A stretch of 61,171 nucleotides of DNA from Prevotellaceae bacterium (lineage in GTDB: Bacteria > Bacteroidota > Bacteroidia > Bacteroidales > Bacteroidaceae): positions 1 through 61,171 of the forward strand of contig JAQYPT010000009.1 in NCBI GenBank assembly GCA_028726625.1, written 5' to 3'. The position numbers were made by a program, and so were the translations under genes. Below are positions 18,667 to 29,163 of the stretch, one piece after another. The notes beneath the pieces are model-generated. The model was not told the origin of the DNA and did no database searches. It worked only from the letters and a program-made list of their open reading frames with translations. How positions within the stretch are numbered: the first letter of the stretch is position 1; each line of letters opens with the position of its first letter.

Positions 18667-19541
18667 AAACAACTGAAAGACAAACACTGAATCGTAATTT
18701 AGCACAAATGCTCAAGGGAGGCGTCATCATGGACGTTACAACACCCGAGCAAGCACGTATCGCAGAACAAGCCGGAGCCTGTGCGGTGATGGCTCTCGAG
18801 CGCATACCGGCCGACATTCGTGCGGCAGGTGGCGTTTCGCGCATGAGCGACCCACACATGATCAAGGGCATTCAGCAGGCCGTAAGCATTCCGGTGATGG
18901 CCAAATGCCGTATCGGACACTTCGTTGAAGCTCAGATTCTGCAGGCCATTGAGATTGATTACATCGACGAGAGCGAGGTACTCTCGCCCGCAGACAATGT
19001 ATATCACATTGATAAGACCAAGTTTGAAGTACCTTTTGTCTGCGGTGCAAAGAACCTTGGTGAGGCGCTCAGACGCATCGCTGAAGGCGCAACCATGATT
19101 AGAACCAAGGGAGAACCGGGTACGGGCGACGTGGTTCAGGCTGTGACGCACATGCGCATGATGCAGGCTGAAATCAGAAGACTTACTTCAATGGCTGAAG
19201 ACGAGCTGTACGAGGCTGCCAAACAATTGCAGGTTCCCTACGAATTGGTACAGTATGTACACGAAAACGGCAAGCTGCCTGTGGTGAACTTTGCCGCCGG
19301 TGGTGTGGCAACTCCTGCCGATGCAGCCCTGATGATGCAACTCGGAGCTGAAGGAGTGTTCGTGGGTTCGGGCATATTCAAATCGGGCAATCCTGCCAAG
19401 CGCGCAGCTGCCATCGTACAGGCAGTGACCAACTACAACGATGCGAAGCGGTTGGCCGAACTGTCAGAAGACCTTGGTGAAGCCATGGTGGGCATCAACG
19501 AACACGAGATTGAAGTGCTGATGGCAGAAAGAGGAAAGTAA
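18663..19541 (+). CDS. pdxS: Pyridoxal 5'-phosphate synthase subunit PdxS
   Basis: PdxS condenses ribose 5-phosphate, glyceraldehyde 3-phosphate and ammonia into PLP; TpiA, encoded 12 kb away, supplies the triose. The 292-residue protein carries [39 protein letters not shown] sequence at the start, the catalytic Lys regions MAKCRIGHF and [11 protein letters not shown], and the phosphate-binding [15 protein letters not shown] and [11 protein letters not shown]. Its ATG overlaps the stop of the ThiD-AraC gene, and pdxT follows after 4 bp. Confidence 0.97.
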   Translation: MKTTERQTLNRNLAQMLKGGVIMDVTTPEQARIAEQAGACAVMALERIPADIRAAGGVSRMSDPHMIKGIQQAVSIPVMAKCRIGHFVEAQILQAIEIDYIDESEVLSPADNVYHIDKTKFEVPFVCGAKNLGEALRRIAEGATMIRTKGEPGTGDVVQAVTHMRMMQAEIRRLTSMAEDELYEAAKQLQVPYELVQYVHENGKLPVVNFAAGGVATPADAALMMQLGAEGVFVGSGIFKSGNPAKRAAAIVQAVTNYNDAKRLAELSEDLGEAMVGINEHEIEVLMAERGK

Positions 19542-19545
19542 ACAG

Positions 19546-20118
19546 ATGAAAATAGCTATATTGGCATTACAAGGAGCATTCGTCGAACACGAACGAATGC
19601 TCCGTTCTTTGGGCGTAGAAACGTTTGAAGTGAGGAACAAAGACGACTGGCAACAGCCGAAAGACGGTCTGATTATTCCCGGTGGAGAGAGCACCACGAT
19701 GGTGAAATTGCTGCATGACCTTGATTTGCTGACATCCATACAGCGCGAAATCCGTGAGGGATTGCCGGTGTTTGGCACTTGTGCAGGACTTATCTTGTTG
19801 GCTAAACAAGAAAATGGGCAAGTGACTTCACGCATTTCCACGATGGATATTGACGTTTGCCGCAACGCTTATGGCAGACAGTTGGGCAGTTTTCGTACCG
19901 TATCATCATTCAAAGGCATTGAAAACGACATCCCCATGACCTTCATCCGTGCCCCTTACATCAATCAAGTATATGGCGAGGCCGAGGCGTTGGCAACGGT
20001 CAACGGACACATTGTAGCCGCTCGGCAAGGTCATCAGCTGGTCACAGCCTTCCATCCCGAGCTTGATGAGGACGTAAGCATTCACAAGTATTTTGTTGAC
20101 AGCATTAAAAAAAGATAG
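19546..20118 (+). CDS. pdxT: Pyridoxal 5'-phosphate synthase glutaminase subunit PdxT
   Basis: This class-I glutaminase feeds ammonia to PdxS. The 190-residue protein has LALQGAFVEHERML, the oxyanion segment PGGESTTMVKLL, the catalytic Cys in GTCAGLILLA (near residue 79) and the His-Glu pair in FHPEL near residue 172. It is the last gene of the B6 operon, with 4 bp to pdxS, and is convergent with the LpxA-family gene. Confidence 0.97.
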   Translation: MKIAILALQGAFVEHERMLRSLGVETFEVRNKDDWQQPKDGLIIPGGESTTMVKLLHDLDLLTSIQREIREGLPVFGTCAGLILLAKQENGQVTSRISTMDIDVCRNAYGRQLGSFRTVSSFKGIENDIPMTFIRAPYINQVYGEAEALATVNGHIVAARQGHQLVTAFHPELDEDVSIHKYFVDSIKKR

Positions 20119-20172
20119 GAAAGCTTTTGTGCCAACCTATCCTATTCGTTATATAAATGTGTTCGATACGAA

Positions 20173-20955
20173 CTAAAGTTTACCGATGATTCCTGCTTTT
20201 GTAGCCTGAATGAACCGTATGATGTTTTCAATTTCAGGACTGCCGGGAACTTGTTCCTTTACTTGCAGCACCGCATCGAACACACTTGTTTGGCCATGGA
20301 ATATCAGGCGGTAAGCATTGGCTATGTGATTCTGAACCTTTTCTGTGATGCCATACGTTTCCAACATGGTCTTATTGGGACCTCCATAGCTTACTGGCAC
20401 ACCGCCGGCAATGATGTATGGCGGCACGTCTTTATAGAACGTGGTACCGGCTTGTATCATGGCGTAATCGCCAACGCGCGTGTTCGCATTCTCGATAACA
20501 CTTGAACTGAAAATCACTCCATTGCCAATTTCACAGTCACCGGCAATCTTTGTTCCATATCCAAACACACATTGATTACCCACTTTGGTGTCATGTGAGA
20601 TGTGAGTTCCTTCCATCAAGAAGTTGTCATGGCCGATTACGGTCTGTCCTCCCGCATGGGTTGCCCGATTGATGACAACATTTTCACGAATGATGTTGTT
20701 GTTTCCGATAATCAATTCGGTGTCTTCTCCTTTGAATTCAAAGTCCTGTGGAAGGGCTCCCATCACCGAACATTGATGCACGGTGTTGTTGCTTCCCAGG
20801 CGAGTTCCCTTCAAAATGCTGACAAAGGGATAAATCACACAGTTGTCTCCTATCACAACATCTTCTTCGATATATACGAAAGGGAAGATTTTACAATTGC
20901 TTCCAATCTTCGCTTTGGGTGATATTTCCGCTTTCTCACTGATATCGTATGCCAT
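20173..20955 (-). CDS. LpxA-family acyl-[ACP]-UDP-sugar O-acyltransferase
   Basis: The 260-residue left-handed beta-helix protein has many hexapeptide repeats (ISPKAKIGSNCKIFPFVYIEEDVVIGDN). It carries the LpxA-specific MGALPQDFEFKGE segment, the catalytic His in THISHDTKVGNQC, and a C-terminal helical domain. LpxA attaches the first acyl chain to UDP-GlcNAc in lipid A synthesis. None of the usual lpx neighbours (lpxC, fabZ, lpxD) is present, so this may be a stand-alone LpxA paralogue rather than the main enzyme; its exact substrate is uncertain. Confidence 0.8.
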   Translation of the reverse strand: MAYDISEKAEISPKAKIGSNCKIFPFVYIEEDVVIGDNCVIYPFVSILKGTRLGSNNTVHQCSVMGALPQDFEFKGEDTELIIGNNNIIRENVVINRATHAGGQTVIGHDNFLMEGTHISHDTKVGNQCVFGYGTKIAGDCEIGNGVIFSSSVIENANTRVGDYAMIQAGTTFYKDVPPYIIAGGVPVSYGGPNKTMLETYGITEKVQNHIANAYRLIFHGQTSVFDAVLQVKEQVPGSPEIENIIRFIQATKAGIIGKL

Positions 20956-21081
20956 AATTTTTAGTTTTTTAGTTTTTAGTTTTTTAGCTGATGAGTTGGT
21001 ACATCATGCGGGTCGAACCTTATCTCATAGGACTATTTTGCCTGATTGGTCCTACCTTATCAACTTATCAACCATCCTACC

Positions 21082-22476
21082 CTATTCTTTCACGCCGCCG
21101 CCGAGGGCCTGATAGAGGTTTACAACAGCCTGCATCTTGTGAAAATCGTCCGTAATCTTAGCCATCTGCGCATTGAGAAGGGTTTGCTGAGCAGTAATTA
21201 CCTCAAGGTATGTACTGCTCGACTGACTTAAAAGAAGCTTGGTATCCTCCACATTTTGTTGCAGAGTTTGTATTTGTTTAGCCTCAATCTTGCTCTTTTC
21301 ATCCGACGAATGGTAAAGAACAAGTGCGTTACTCACTTCATTTCCAGCCTTCAATATACTGTTCTGCCATGTGTTGTATGCCTTTTCATATTGCGCTTCA
21401 GCAACGCGTAGCCCTGCAATAATCTTTCCCTTTTGGAAAATAGGCTGCACCAAACTGCCGACAGCCGACAGCATCCATTTGCCTGGATTGATGACTGCAG
21501 CACCCGCACTGTTGGTAAACATGCCGGTAGGAGCTATCGTCAGACTTGGATAAAAACGGCTTCGAGCGGTTTCTACGCCATAGAAACATTCGGCTAATTG
21601 CATCTCAGCCGCATGAACGTCGGGACGATTGGCCAGCAACTGGATGCCGATGCCGGTAGATAAGTTGGTGGGCAGAGCCTGATTCTCAAGTTTTCCGCGC
21701 GAAATACTCTGTGCCGGTTGTCCCATCAAGAGCGACAAAGCGTTCTCTGTCTCACGTATCTGGCGCACCAAATCGGTCTTTTTGGCCTCCACAGCATAGT
21801 AATTTGCTTCGGCACTCTGCACACCTGTCGACCGAATACCACGTCCAAGATCCTTCAATACCTTCATCTTGTCCCACGTTTCCTTGGTCAATTCGTGCAT
21901 ATTGTTGACGATTTCGAGCTGCTTGTCGAGCATCAAAAGGGTATAATACATATTCGCAACCCCGCTGATGATATTGGTTTTGACCAACGTCTGATAGTCC
22001 TTTGTGGCCAATAATGCTACCTGTGCGGCACGTTTTTGACTGAGTAAATTGCCAAACAGGTCAACATTCCAGCTGGCAGCAACGGGTAATTGATAAGTTG
22101 AAACGGCCTTTCCGCCATCCCAAGAAGCGATGGTTCCCTGGGGAGCAAAGGTGAAAGAAGGCAGAAAAGACAACCTGGCTGCCTTCAATTGTGCCTCAGC
22201 CATCTTCACGTTCAGCGCAGCATTCAGAAGATCAACATTGTTGGTCAACGCCCTTTCTATGTGCGTTTGCAATTGTGGATCGGTAAACACACTGCGCCAA
22301 GGCATGTTACCAAAGCTCGTTGTGTCCGTCACAACCAACGTATCTGACATCGAGAGGGAATCGCGAACGATGCCCTTGGTGTTCACATTGGGGCGTTGGT
22401 ACGTTCCATAGAGGCTCTTGCAGCTGGTCAACGCCAATGCTGCAAGTCCCATAATCATTATATTTTGTATTTTCAT
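21082..22476 (-). CDS. TolC/OprM-type outer-membrane efflux lipoprotein
   Basis: This is the outer-membrane duct of a tripartite RND pump. The roughly 464-residue protein has a lipoprotein signal (ALALTSCKSLYGTYQRP) and the duplicated coiled-coil OEP pattern, with LLNAALNVKMAEAQLKAARLSFLPSF in the first half and LLANRPDVHAAEMQLAECFYGVETARSRFYPSLTIAP in the second. I use the ATG at 22474-22476 rather than the preceding GTG. It lies 2 bp past the stop of the RND gene, so pump and duct are co-transcribed. Confidence 0.93.
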   Translation of the reverse strand: MKIQNIMIMGLAALALTSCKSLYGTYQRPNVNTKGIVRDSLSMSDTLVVTDTTSFGNMPWRSVFTDPQLQTHIERALTNNVDLLNAALNVKMAEAQLKAARLSFLPSFTFAPQGTIASWDGGKAVSTYQLPVAASWNVDLFGNLLSQKRAAQVALLATKDYQTLVKTNIISGVANMYYTLLMLDKQLEIVNNMHELTKETWDKMKVLKDLGRGIRSTGVQSAEANYYAVEAKKTDLVRQIRETENALSLLMGQPAQSISRGKLENQALPTNLSTGIGIQLLANRPDVHAAEMQLAECFYGVETARSRFYPSLTIAPTGMFTNSAGAAVINPGKWMLSAVGSLVQPIFQKGKIIAGLRVAEAQYEKAYNTWQNSILKAGNEVSNALVLYHSSDEKSKIEAKQIQTLQQNVEDTKLLLSQSSSTYLEVITAQQTLLNAQMAKITDDFHKMQAVVNLYQALGGGVKE

Positions 22477-22478
22477 CA

Positions 22479-25400
22479 CTATTCCTTATTATACTCATCT
22501 ACTGTGATTCCTACTGGGCGACGCGCGTATTGCTGCAGTTCAGCCTCTGCTTCAGAATTCTCTTCATCATCAAACTTAATCGGTGTGAACCTCTCCTGCA
22601 ATGCCTGGAAGATGACAAACAAACCCGGAACAACAAACAACTGACAGAGCGTACCAATCAACATACCTCCTACAGCGGCCGCACCCAGCGTTTGATTACC
22701 ATTCTTTCCCACGCCCATGGCAAACATCATGGGCAACAAACCGATGACCATGGCCAACGAAGTCATCAAGATGGGTCGCAAACGAGCACCCGATCCGAGA
22801 ATGGCAGACCATGTGATAGCCATACCGGTGCGCCTTCTTTCAAGTGCGAACTGCACAATCAGAATGGCATTCTTGGCCAACAAACCAATCAACATAATCA
22901 GAGAAATCTGCATATAGATGTCATTGTTGTGTCCAAACAACTGCGTGAAGAGGAAAGCACCCGCCAATCCAAACGGTATAGAGAGGATAACTGCGAAGGG
23001 CAACAGGTAACTTTCGTACTGCGCTGCCAATATCAAATACACGAATAAGAAACACAATACAAATATTATGCCAGTGACGTTGCTCGATTCACTCTCTGAC
23101 CTTGACAAGCCAGAGAAGTCGTATCCATAGCCTTGAGGCAAGTCTGTCGCGGCAACTTCCTTGATGGCTTGAATGGCTTCACCTGTGGAATAACCGCTAT
23201 TCAGCGTTACCTGTACGTTGATACTCGTAAACATGTTGAACCGATTGATGTTTGATGGGCCGAAAACACGCTTCATCGAAATGAAACTTTGCACGGGTGC
23301 CATACCGCCAGGGGTACGAACATAGATGTCATTCAGACCCTCTGGACGCTCACGACTGGACACATCACCCTGAATCATAACACGATACAGCTTGCCGTAT
23401 GCATTGAAGTTAGAGGCGTACATGCCACCGTAATACCCCTGAAGCGTACTCAAGACGGTGGCAGGAGATATGCCTGCCTGCTTACATTTAGCCACATCCA
23501 CATCAATCAGATACTGAGGATAGTTTGGATTGTACGAGGTCATGGCCATTTGTATCTCCGGACGCTTGTTCAATTCGGCCAAATAAGCCTTGGTTACTTG
23601 GAAGAATTTATTCAAATCGCCACCCGTTTTGTCCTGCAACACCAAGGAAACGCCGTTGCTCAAGGCGAAACCAGGAATCATAGGAGGTGCGAATGCCAAG
23701 ATTTGAGCATCCTTAATCTGAGCCGTCTGCTTATAAATCATGCCTAAAACAGCCATGGCACTTTGTCCCATGTTACGCTCACTGAAAGGCTTCAACTTGA
23801 TAATAAAGGTAGCTTGGTCAGACCCTTGCCCGGCAATGAAGTTGAATCCTTGCAGCTGTTCGCGGCTCTGAATGGCCGGATTGCTGGCCAACATGGCATC
23901 AACCTGGTCGATCACCTGCTGCGTGCGCACCGCACTTGTTGCCGGAGGCATAGACACCGTACAGAACAGCGTACCCGTATCTTCATCTGGAACCAATCCT
24001 GTTTTGGTTGTTTTCATGGTCAGGAGCAAGGCTATTGCACCCACCAAGATGAAGACACCCGTGAGAACAGGCTTCCTAACCAGCTTTTGCAATCGATTTT
24101 TGTATTTGCCCAAAACCTTCTCATAACTGGTATTAAACGACGCATGAAAACGGTCTATCCTACTCATCTTGCGCTCGGTTCCATCCTCATTCTTTGGTTT
24201 CAAGAAGATGGCACACAATGCTGGCGAGAGCGTTAAGGCGTTCAGGGCCGATATGATGATTGACACCGCCATGGTCACACCAAACTCTCGATAGAACGTT
24301 CCTGATGTTCCACCGATGAACGACACCGGAACGAACACCGCAGCCATCACCAACGTAATGGAAATAATGGCGCCCGCAATCTCGTTCATCGCATCAATGC
24401 TGGCCGTCAATGCACTCTTATATCCCAAATCCAACTTGGCATGCACGGCCTCAACCACCACGATGGCATCGTCAACCACAATGGCTATCGCCAGCAAGAG
24501 GGCCGACAGCGTGAGCAAGTTGATGGAGAATCCAAACAATTGCAAGAAGAAGAAGGTTCCTATCAGTGACACCGGAACGGCAATCATCGGAATCAAAGTA
24601 GAACGGAAATCCTGCAAAAAGATGTAAACCACCAAGAATACCAGCAGCAAGGTAATGACCAATGTCTTGAGAACCTCTGCGATAGAAGCGTAAAGGAATT
24701 CAGTTACATCATAATTAATCTTGTATTCCATGCCCGGCGGGAAGTTCTTTGCCTGATTTTCCAATTCAGCTTTCACCGCTTTAGCAATGTCGTTGGCGTT
24801 CGAACCCGCAATTTGTTGAACCATACCCATGGACGATGGTTGGTTGTTGTTGCGCATGCTCACGACATAAGTCAATCCCCCAAGTTCTATCTTTGCCACA
24901 TCTTTCAACTTCAGGGTCTGCCCAGTCTGCGTACTGTGCAAGATAATGTTGCCAAACTCGTCAGCCGTTTTCAGACGACCTTTATAGCGCATCACATACT
25001 CGTAGGCCATGTTGCTCTGTTCACCGAACGAACCAGGAGCAGCCTCCACGTTTTGTTCGGCCAACGCGCCAGCGATGTCAGATGGCATCAAGCCATACTG
25101 TTTCATCACATCAGGCTTCAACCAGATACGCATGGAGTAGGTCTTCATACCCGGGCTCTGCACGTCACCCACGCCTTGAACGCGCTTGATGGCCGGAATG
25201 ATGTTGATATTATTGTAGTTGGTTAAAAACCTATCATCGTATTTGCCACCTTCTGACGTCAGCGTGTACATCAACACCTGCGAGGTTTGACGCTTGGATA
25301 CGGTCACACCCACGCGGTTTACCTCTGCCGGCAGCAAGGCTTGAGCCTGCGAAACGCGGTTCTGCACGTTGACGGCACACATGTCAGGGTTGGTTCCCTG

Positions 25401-25688
25401 ACGGAAATAAATGGTAATCTGCGCCGCACCAGCGTTGGTAGCCTGCGAGGTCATGTACTCCATGTTCTCCACTCCGTTGATGCTTTCCTCAAGGGGAGCG
25501 AGCACAGAGTTCTTCACCGTTTCAGCATCTGCGCCGATGTAACTGGTCCATACCGAAATGGTAGGTGGCGCTATATCCGGATATTGCTCGATGGGAAGCG
25601 TGGACAGTCCGATGAATCCCAAGATCACGATGACCACGGAGATTACCGTTGACAATACCGGTCGCTTGATAAATTTTGTAAATGTCAT
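22479..25688 (-). CDS. RND efflux pump inner-membrane transporter (HAE-1 family)
   Basis: This 1069-residue proton-driven pump matches AcrB/MexB in length and layout: TM1, a large periplasmic porter domain, TM2-6, then a second porter domain and TM8-12. The paired Asp of the proton relay is seen in AIAIVVDDAIVVVEAV. It starts FTKFIKRPVLSTVISVVIVILGFIGLSTLPIEQYPDIAPPT-like, typical of HAE-1 pumps for drugs, bile salts or detergents. The gene lies between its adaptor and its outer-membrane duct. Confidence 0.96.
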   Translation of the reverse strand: MTFTKFIKRPVLSTVISVVIVILGFIGLSTLPIEQYPDIAPPTISVWTSYIGADAETVKNSVLAPLEESINGVENMEYMTSQATNAGAAQITIYFRQGTNPDMCAVNVQNRVSQAQALLPAEVNRVGVTVSKRQTSQVLMYTLTSEGGKYDDRFLTNYNNINIIPAIKRVQGVGDVQSPGMKTYSMRIWLKPDVMKQYGLMPSDIAGALAEQNVEAAPGSFGEQSNMAYEYVMRYKGRLKTADEFGNIILHSTQTGQTLKLKDVAKIELGGLTYVVSMRNNNQPSSMGMVQQIAGSNANDIAKAVKAELENQAKNFPPGMEYKINYDVTEFLYASIAEVLKTLVITLLLVFLVVYIFLQDFRSTLIPMIAVPVSLIGTFFFLQLFGFSINLLTLSALLLAIAIVVDDAIVVVEAVHAKLDLGYKSALTASIDAMNEIAGAIISITLVMAAVFVPVSFIGGTSGTFYREFGVTMAVSIIISALNALTLSPALCAIFLKPKNEDGTERKMSRIDRFHASFNTSYEKVLGKYKNRLQKLVRKPVLTGVFILVGAIALLLTMKTTKTGLVPDEDTGTLFCTVSMPPATSAVRTQQVIDQVDAMLASNPAIQSREQLQGFNFIAGQGSDQATFIIKLKPFSERNMGQSAMAVLGMIYKQTAQIKDAQILAFAPPMIPGFALSNGVSLVLQDKTGGDLNKFFQVTKAYLAELNKRPEIQMAMTSYNPNYPQYLIDVDVAKCKQAGISPATVLSTLQGYYGGMYASNFNAYGKLYRVMIQGDVSSRERPEGLNDIYVRTPGGMAPVQSFISMKRVFGPSNINRFNMFTSINVQVTLNSGYSTGEAIQAIKEVAATDLPQGYGYDFSGLSRSESESSNVTGIIFVLCFLFVYLILAAQYESYLLPFAVILSIPFGLAGAFLFTQLFGHNNDIYMQISLIMLIGLLAKNAILIVQFALERRRTGMAITWSAILGSGARLRPILMTSLAMVIGLLPMMFAMGVGKNGNQTLGAAAVGGMLIGTLCQLFVVPGLFVIFQALQERFTPIKFDDEENSEAEAELQQYARRPVGITVDEYNKE

Positions 25689-25765
25689 AATTCGTTGTTG
25701 TTTTCTCGCTTACTTTTCAGCATTCATGATAGGCTGGTTCTCACCCCTACCCATCACATGCGCCT

Positions 25766-26956
25766 TTATTTAAAAGCCTCTTTCATCTTTCCGTAGTCAC
25801 CTTGAATTTCGCCAAGTTTCTCTGCATCAGCTATTTTCTTGGCGTACTGCGCCTGCGTGATGGGCTTGATTTCCATGCCATCGCTCAACTTTGTGATGCC
25901 ATTGGTAACAATGCGGTCGCCCACATTCAGTCCCTCTGTCACGATATAGTTTTGTCCATCGTTTTGCGGAGCTACCTTAATTTCCGTGTACTTGGCTTTG
26001 TTGTCCTTGCCAACCGTATAAACAAAAATTTTATCCTGCACCTCGGTTGCATACGACTGTGGAATAACGATGGCTTGGTTGCTTACCCGTGGCACGACGA
26101 TAGAGCCCGATCCGCCACTCTTCAACAACCGATCTGGATTTTTGAAGTGTGCAATCAGCGTCAAGGTACCAGTGGCTTGGTCTATCACACCACTCATCTT
26201 CACCACCTTACCAGGCTGGTTGTAGTTGGTACCATCGGCCATCTGCAATTTTACCGCTGGCATTGATGCGATGACAGCCGACACGTTGCCCGATGTCTTG
26301 GTCATTTCCAGCACGTCTTTTTCTGTCATGGAGAAGTAAACCTCCATGGTGCTGTTGTTGGAAACGGTGGTCAACGGCGTGGGACTTGAAGCGCTTACCA
26401 AGGCTCCCACCTTGAAAGGAAGGCTGCCCACGACACCTGCTGCCGGGCTCTTCACATAGCAGAAGCTCAACATCTCCTTAGCCGAAGCCAGCGCAGCTTG
26501 TGCCTGAGCCACCGCTGCCTGGGCCGTTGCGTAAGTGTTTTGAGCTGATTGTAATTCGTATTGGCCAATGACATTGCTCTTGAACAACTGCTCACTGTTC
26601 TCGTAAGTCAACTTTGCCGTGTTGAGTTGCGACTTGGCTGAGTTTACGGCAGCCTGCGCTTGACGAACCGATGCCTGATAAGTACTGTTGTCTATCACGA
26701 ACAACACCTGCCCCTTGCCTACGGTTTGGCCTTCTTTCACGTTCAACTTTGTAATGAATCCCGACACCTTCGGCCGAATCTCAACATCTTGAATACCCTT
26801 GATCACGGCCGGATAAGTGGTCTGGGTTGTAGAACCCGTCGACTTGATTTGCGTGACAGGATATTCGTTGTCACCGAATTTCATGTTGGGTCTACCGCCA
26901 CACGAAACCAAGAGTGCAGCCATGGCTGCAAACAAAAACATACTTTTTTGTCTCAT
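25766..26956 (-). CDS. RND efflux periplasmic adaptor (membrane fusion protein)
   Basis: This lipid-anchored adaptor links the RND pump to its duct. The signal is LFAAMAALLVSCGG. Next come a barrel/lipoyl region (PKVSGFITKLNVKEGQTVGKGQVLFVID), a helical hairpin rich in Ala and Gln (SVRQAQAAVNSAKSQLNTAKLTYENSEQLF), a second lipoyl half (YVKSPAAGVVGSLPFKVGALV) and a C-terminal membrane-proximal domain. The open frame extends nine codons further to 26983; I prefer the internal ATG at 26954-26956, which gives a compact signal peptide. It is the first gene of the three-gene operon. Confidence 0.93.
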   Translation of the reverse strand: MRQKSMFLFAAMAALLVSCGGRPNMKFGDNEYPVTQIKSTGSTTQTTYPAVIKGIQDVEIRPKVSGFITKLNVKEGQTVGKGQVLFVIDNSTYQASVRQAQAAVNSAKSQLNTAKLTYENSEQLFKSNVIGQYELQSAQNTYATAQAAVAQAQAALASAKEMLSFCYVKSPAAGVVGSLPFKVGALVSASSPTPLTTVSNNSTMEVYFSMTEKDVLEMTKTSGNVSAVIASMPAVKLQMADGTNYNQPGKVVKMSGVIDQATGTLTLIAHFKNPDRLLKSGGSGSIVVPRVSNQAIVIPQSYATEVQDKIFVYTVGKDNKAKYTEIKVAPQNDGQNYIVTEGLNVGDRIVTNGITKLSDGMEIKPITQAQYAKKIADAEKLGEIQGDYGKMKEAFK

Positions 26957-26983
26957 ACCTTTATATAATCTATTATTTTTCAT

Positions 26984-27632
26984 TCTTTCTCAAAAAACAT
27001 ACGATTAGAACCTAACCGAAAACTATTGCAAGCCTATAAGTTTTTGTCATGCAAAATTACATGATTTTTTCTCACTATGGGTGCAATGCCACTTACATTT
27101 AACATATATTATCTGCAAATAACGAAAATAGATGATTCACATCAAGTGGATGCAAACATTCTTCAATGGATCAAAAATGCAAAAACACGCACCGCAAGCG
27201 GATAGGAGAAAGATGAAAATGTGCCTCGGCATCGACGCCATCTTACCCCAACCAAGATGTCAAAAACGGGTTGTCTGGGATGTTGAAAAATCTTGCAAAC
27301 CTCCTCAAATACTCGCATATTTGCAAGCAAGTGCCTCGGTGGTCGCAAATACGCGAATTTTGTATATACTTCACCCACAGTTACTTCCTGAATAATTCTC
27401 CATCAACGTCATCTCAAAAGCAATCATATTGCACACCAAGAGCATTGAGTTTGACCAGCAACGGACATGCTTTTCAAGGGCAAAAAGCATGTTCTAAAAG
27501 ACCAAAGTCAATGCTATTGGCCAAACAAGGGCATCAGAAAGTGATTTTTGTAGCTATAATTGGCTGGATTTTCTCTAGAATGCAAGTTTTGAAATGACCA
27601 AAAATATTGACAAAACCGCAGTTTCTTCACTC
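26984..27632. other. Intergenic region with repeat array C
   Basis: No credible gene is seen. On the minus strand TAATTTTG (27052-27059) fits a -7 element for the efflux operon, but no -33 box is well placed. Around 27300-27360 are short mirror-like words (ATATTTGCAAGC, CGCAAATACGCG). At 27466-27533 there are relatives of the AAAAGCAT family (ACATGCTTTTCAAGGGC, AAAAAGCATGTTC, CAATGCTATTGGCC), including an inverted unit. Confidence 0.5.
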
Positions 27633-29069
27633 CTATTTTTGAGGTATGTCCAACCCCATTTTTTTGGCTTTTTCAATCAAAAGAGCCATCAACGGTTCAC
27701 GTTCGTTCGGCACCTTGTTATCAAGCACCGCATCTTTCAAGGTCTGCTTCAGCGTCCCCACCTCGCGCGATGGCTGCAAGTGGAACATCTCCATAATCTC
27801 GTTTCCGTCAATGCAAGGCTGCAACAGCCGCTTGTAGTCGCGCTCTTTCAGGTCATCAAGCTTCTCGCGTACCATGCGAAAGTTGTCCAAGAACCGCTGT
27901 TTGCGCTGTGCGTTTTTACTGGTAATGTCGGCTTCGCACAGCGTCATGAGGCCGTCGATGTCGTCACCGGCATCGTTCATCAAGCGACGAACGGCACTAT
28001 CGGTCACCTCTTCATCGGCGATGGCGATGGGACGCATGTGCATATCAACCATTTTTTGCACATACTTCATCTTGCTATCCATGGGAAATTTAAGTCGTCT
28101 GAAGATGCCTGGAATCATCTTGGAGCCAATGTAATTATGGTTATGGAACGTCCATCCGGCCTGAACGTCCCACCTTTTACTGCGTGGTTTGCCGATGTCA
28201 TGGAACAAAGCCGCCCACCGAAGCCACAAGTTGTCGGTATGTTGGCAAATGTTATCAACCACCTCCAGGGTATGATAGAAATTGTTTTTATGCGCTCTGC
28301 CGTTCCTTGTTTCTACGATGTCCATGAGGGTGAACTCGGGCAAGATGAGTTCGAGCAGTCCACAGCGATGCAGTTCTACGAATCCCCGACTGGGGTGGTC
28401 GGTCATCATGATTTTGTTCAGCTCGTCAGCGATACGCTCCCCACTCACAATCTTGATGCGTTCTCTGTTGCGCTGCAATGCCTCAAAGGTTTCGTCCTCG
28501 ATGAAAAATTTCAATTGTGTGGCGAAACGCACGCAGCGCATCATGCGCAATGGATCGTCAGAGAAAGTGATATCGGGGTCGAGCGGTGTGCGAATGATGC
28601 CGTCTTCCAAGTCTAAAAGACCGTCAAAGGGATCGACCAATTCACCAAAACGCGCCTCGTTGAGGCAGATAGCCATGGCGTTGATGGTGAAATCACGTCG
28701 GTTTTGGTCGTCCTCCAAGGTGCCATCCTCCACCACGGGTTTGCGTGAATCGTGGCTGTAGCTTTCTTTTCGGGCACCAACAAACTCCACCTCCAGCCCC
28801 CGATACTTCACCTGCGCCGTTCCAAAATTGCGAAATACCGACAGATGGGCTTGCTTGCCCAGCCGCTGCTTCAAAGCCTCGGCCACTTTGATGCCGCTGC
28901 CCACCACCACCACGTCGATGTCGTTGGACGGTCGTTCGAGAAAAAGGTCGCGAACATAGCCACCCACTACATAGCATTCCAGCTGCAAGGCATCGGCCAC
29001 AGCGGATAGGTGATGAAAGATAGGTTGATCAAGGAGATGAGCCAAGTCGGCATTGGAGAGATTACGCAT
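27633..29069 (-). CDS. cca: CCA tRNA nucleotidyltransferase with HD domain
   Basis: This enzyme adds or repairs the 3' CCA end of tRNAs. The roughly 478-residue protein starts at MRNLSNADLAHLL. It has the class-II nucleotidyltransferase signature GGYVRDLFLERPSNDIDVVVVG (catalytic Asp pair), RRDFTINAMAI, FSDDPLRMMRCVRFATQLKF, and a C-terminal HD domain (LFHDIGKP, TFHNHNYIG), as in long Bacteroidetes forms. An upstream extension to 29102 adds 11 unlikely residues. It is divergent from the small lipoprotein gene at 29164. Confidence 0.93.
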   Translation of the reverse strand: MRNLSNADLAHLLDQPIFHHLSAVADALQLECYVVGGYVRDLFLERPSNDIDVVVVGSGIKVAEALKQRLGKQAHLSVFRNFGTAQVKYRGLEVEFVGARKESYSHDSRKPVVEDGTLEDDQNRRDFTINAMAICLNEARFGELVDPFDGLLDLEDGIIRTPLDPDITFSDDPLRMMRCVRFATQLKFFIEDETFEALQRNRERIKIVSGERIADELNKIMMTDHPSRGFVELHRCGLLELILPEFTLMDIVETRNGRAHKNNFYHTLEVVDNICQHTDNLWLRWAALFHDIGKPRSKRWDVQAGWTFHNHNYIGSKMIPGIFRRLKFPMDSKMKYVQKMVDMHMRPIAIADEEVTDSAVRRLMNDAGDDIDGLMTLCEADITSKNAQRKQRFLDNFRMVREKLDDLKERDYKRLLQPCIDGNEIMEMFHLQPSREVGTLKQTLKDAVLDNKVPNEREPLMALLIEKAKKMGLDIPQK

Positions 29070-29124
29070 GTTGAAACTATAAAACTTCTTAAGTGGCTGC
29101 AAAGTTACTAAAAATTAGCCATGT

Positions 29125-29159
29125 TTTGGATGCTATGAAAGAGAAAAATCGTATTTTTG
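29125..29159 (+). promoter_or_regulatory. Promoter of the 29-kb operon, possibly leaderless
   Basis: TATTTTTG at 29152-29159 fits the Bacteroidetes -7 element, with TTTG at 29125-29128 upstream; the 23-bp spacing is longer than usual. Transcription would start at or next to the A of the ATG at 29164, giving little or no 5' leader. Confidence 0.4.
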
Positions 29160-29163
29160 CGAT

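Noticed and set aside
22477..22479. GTG start for the TolC-like gene
   Set aside because: The next codon is ATG and gives a normal lipoprotein signal without overlapping the RND stop.
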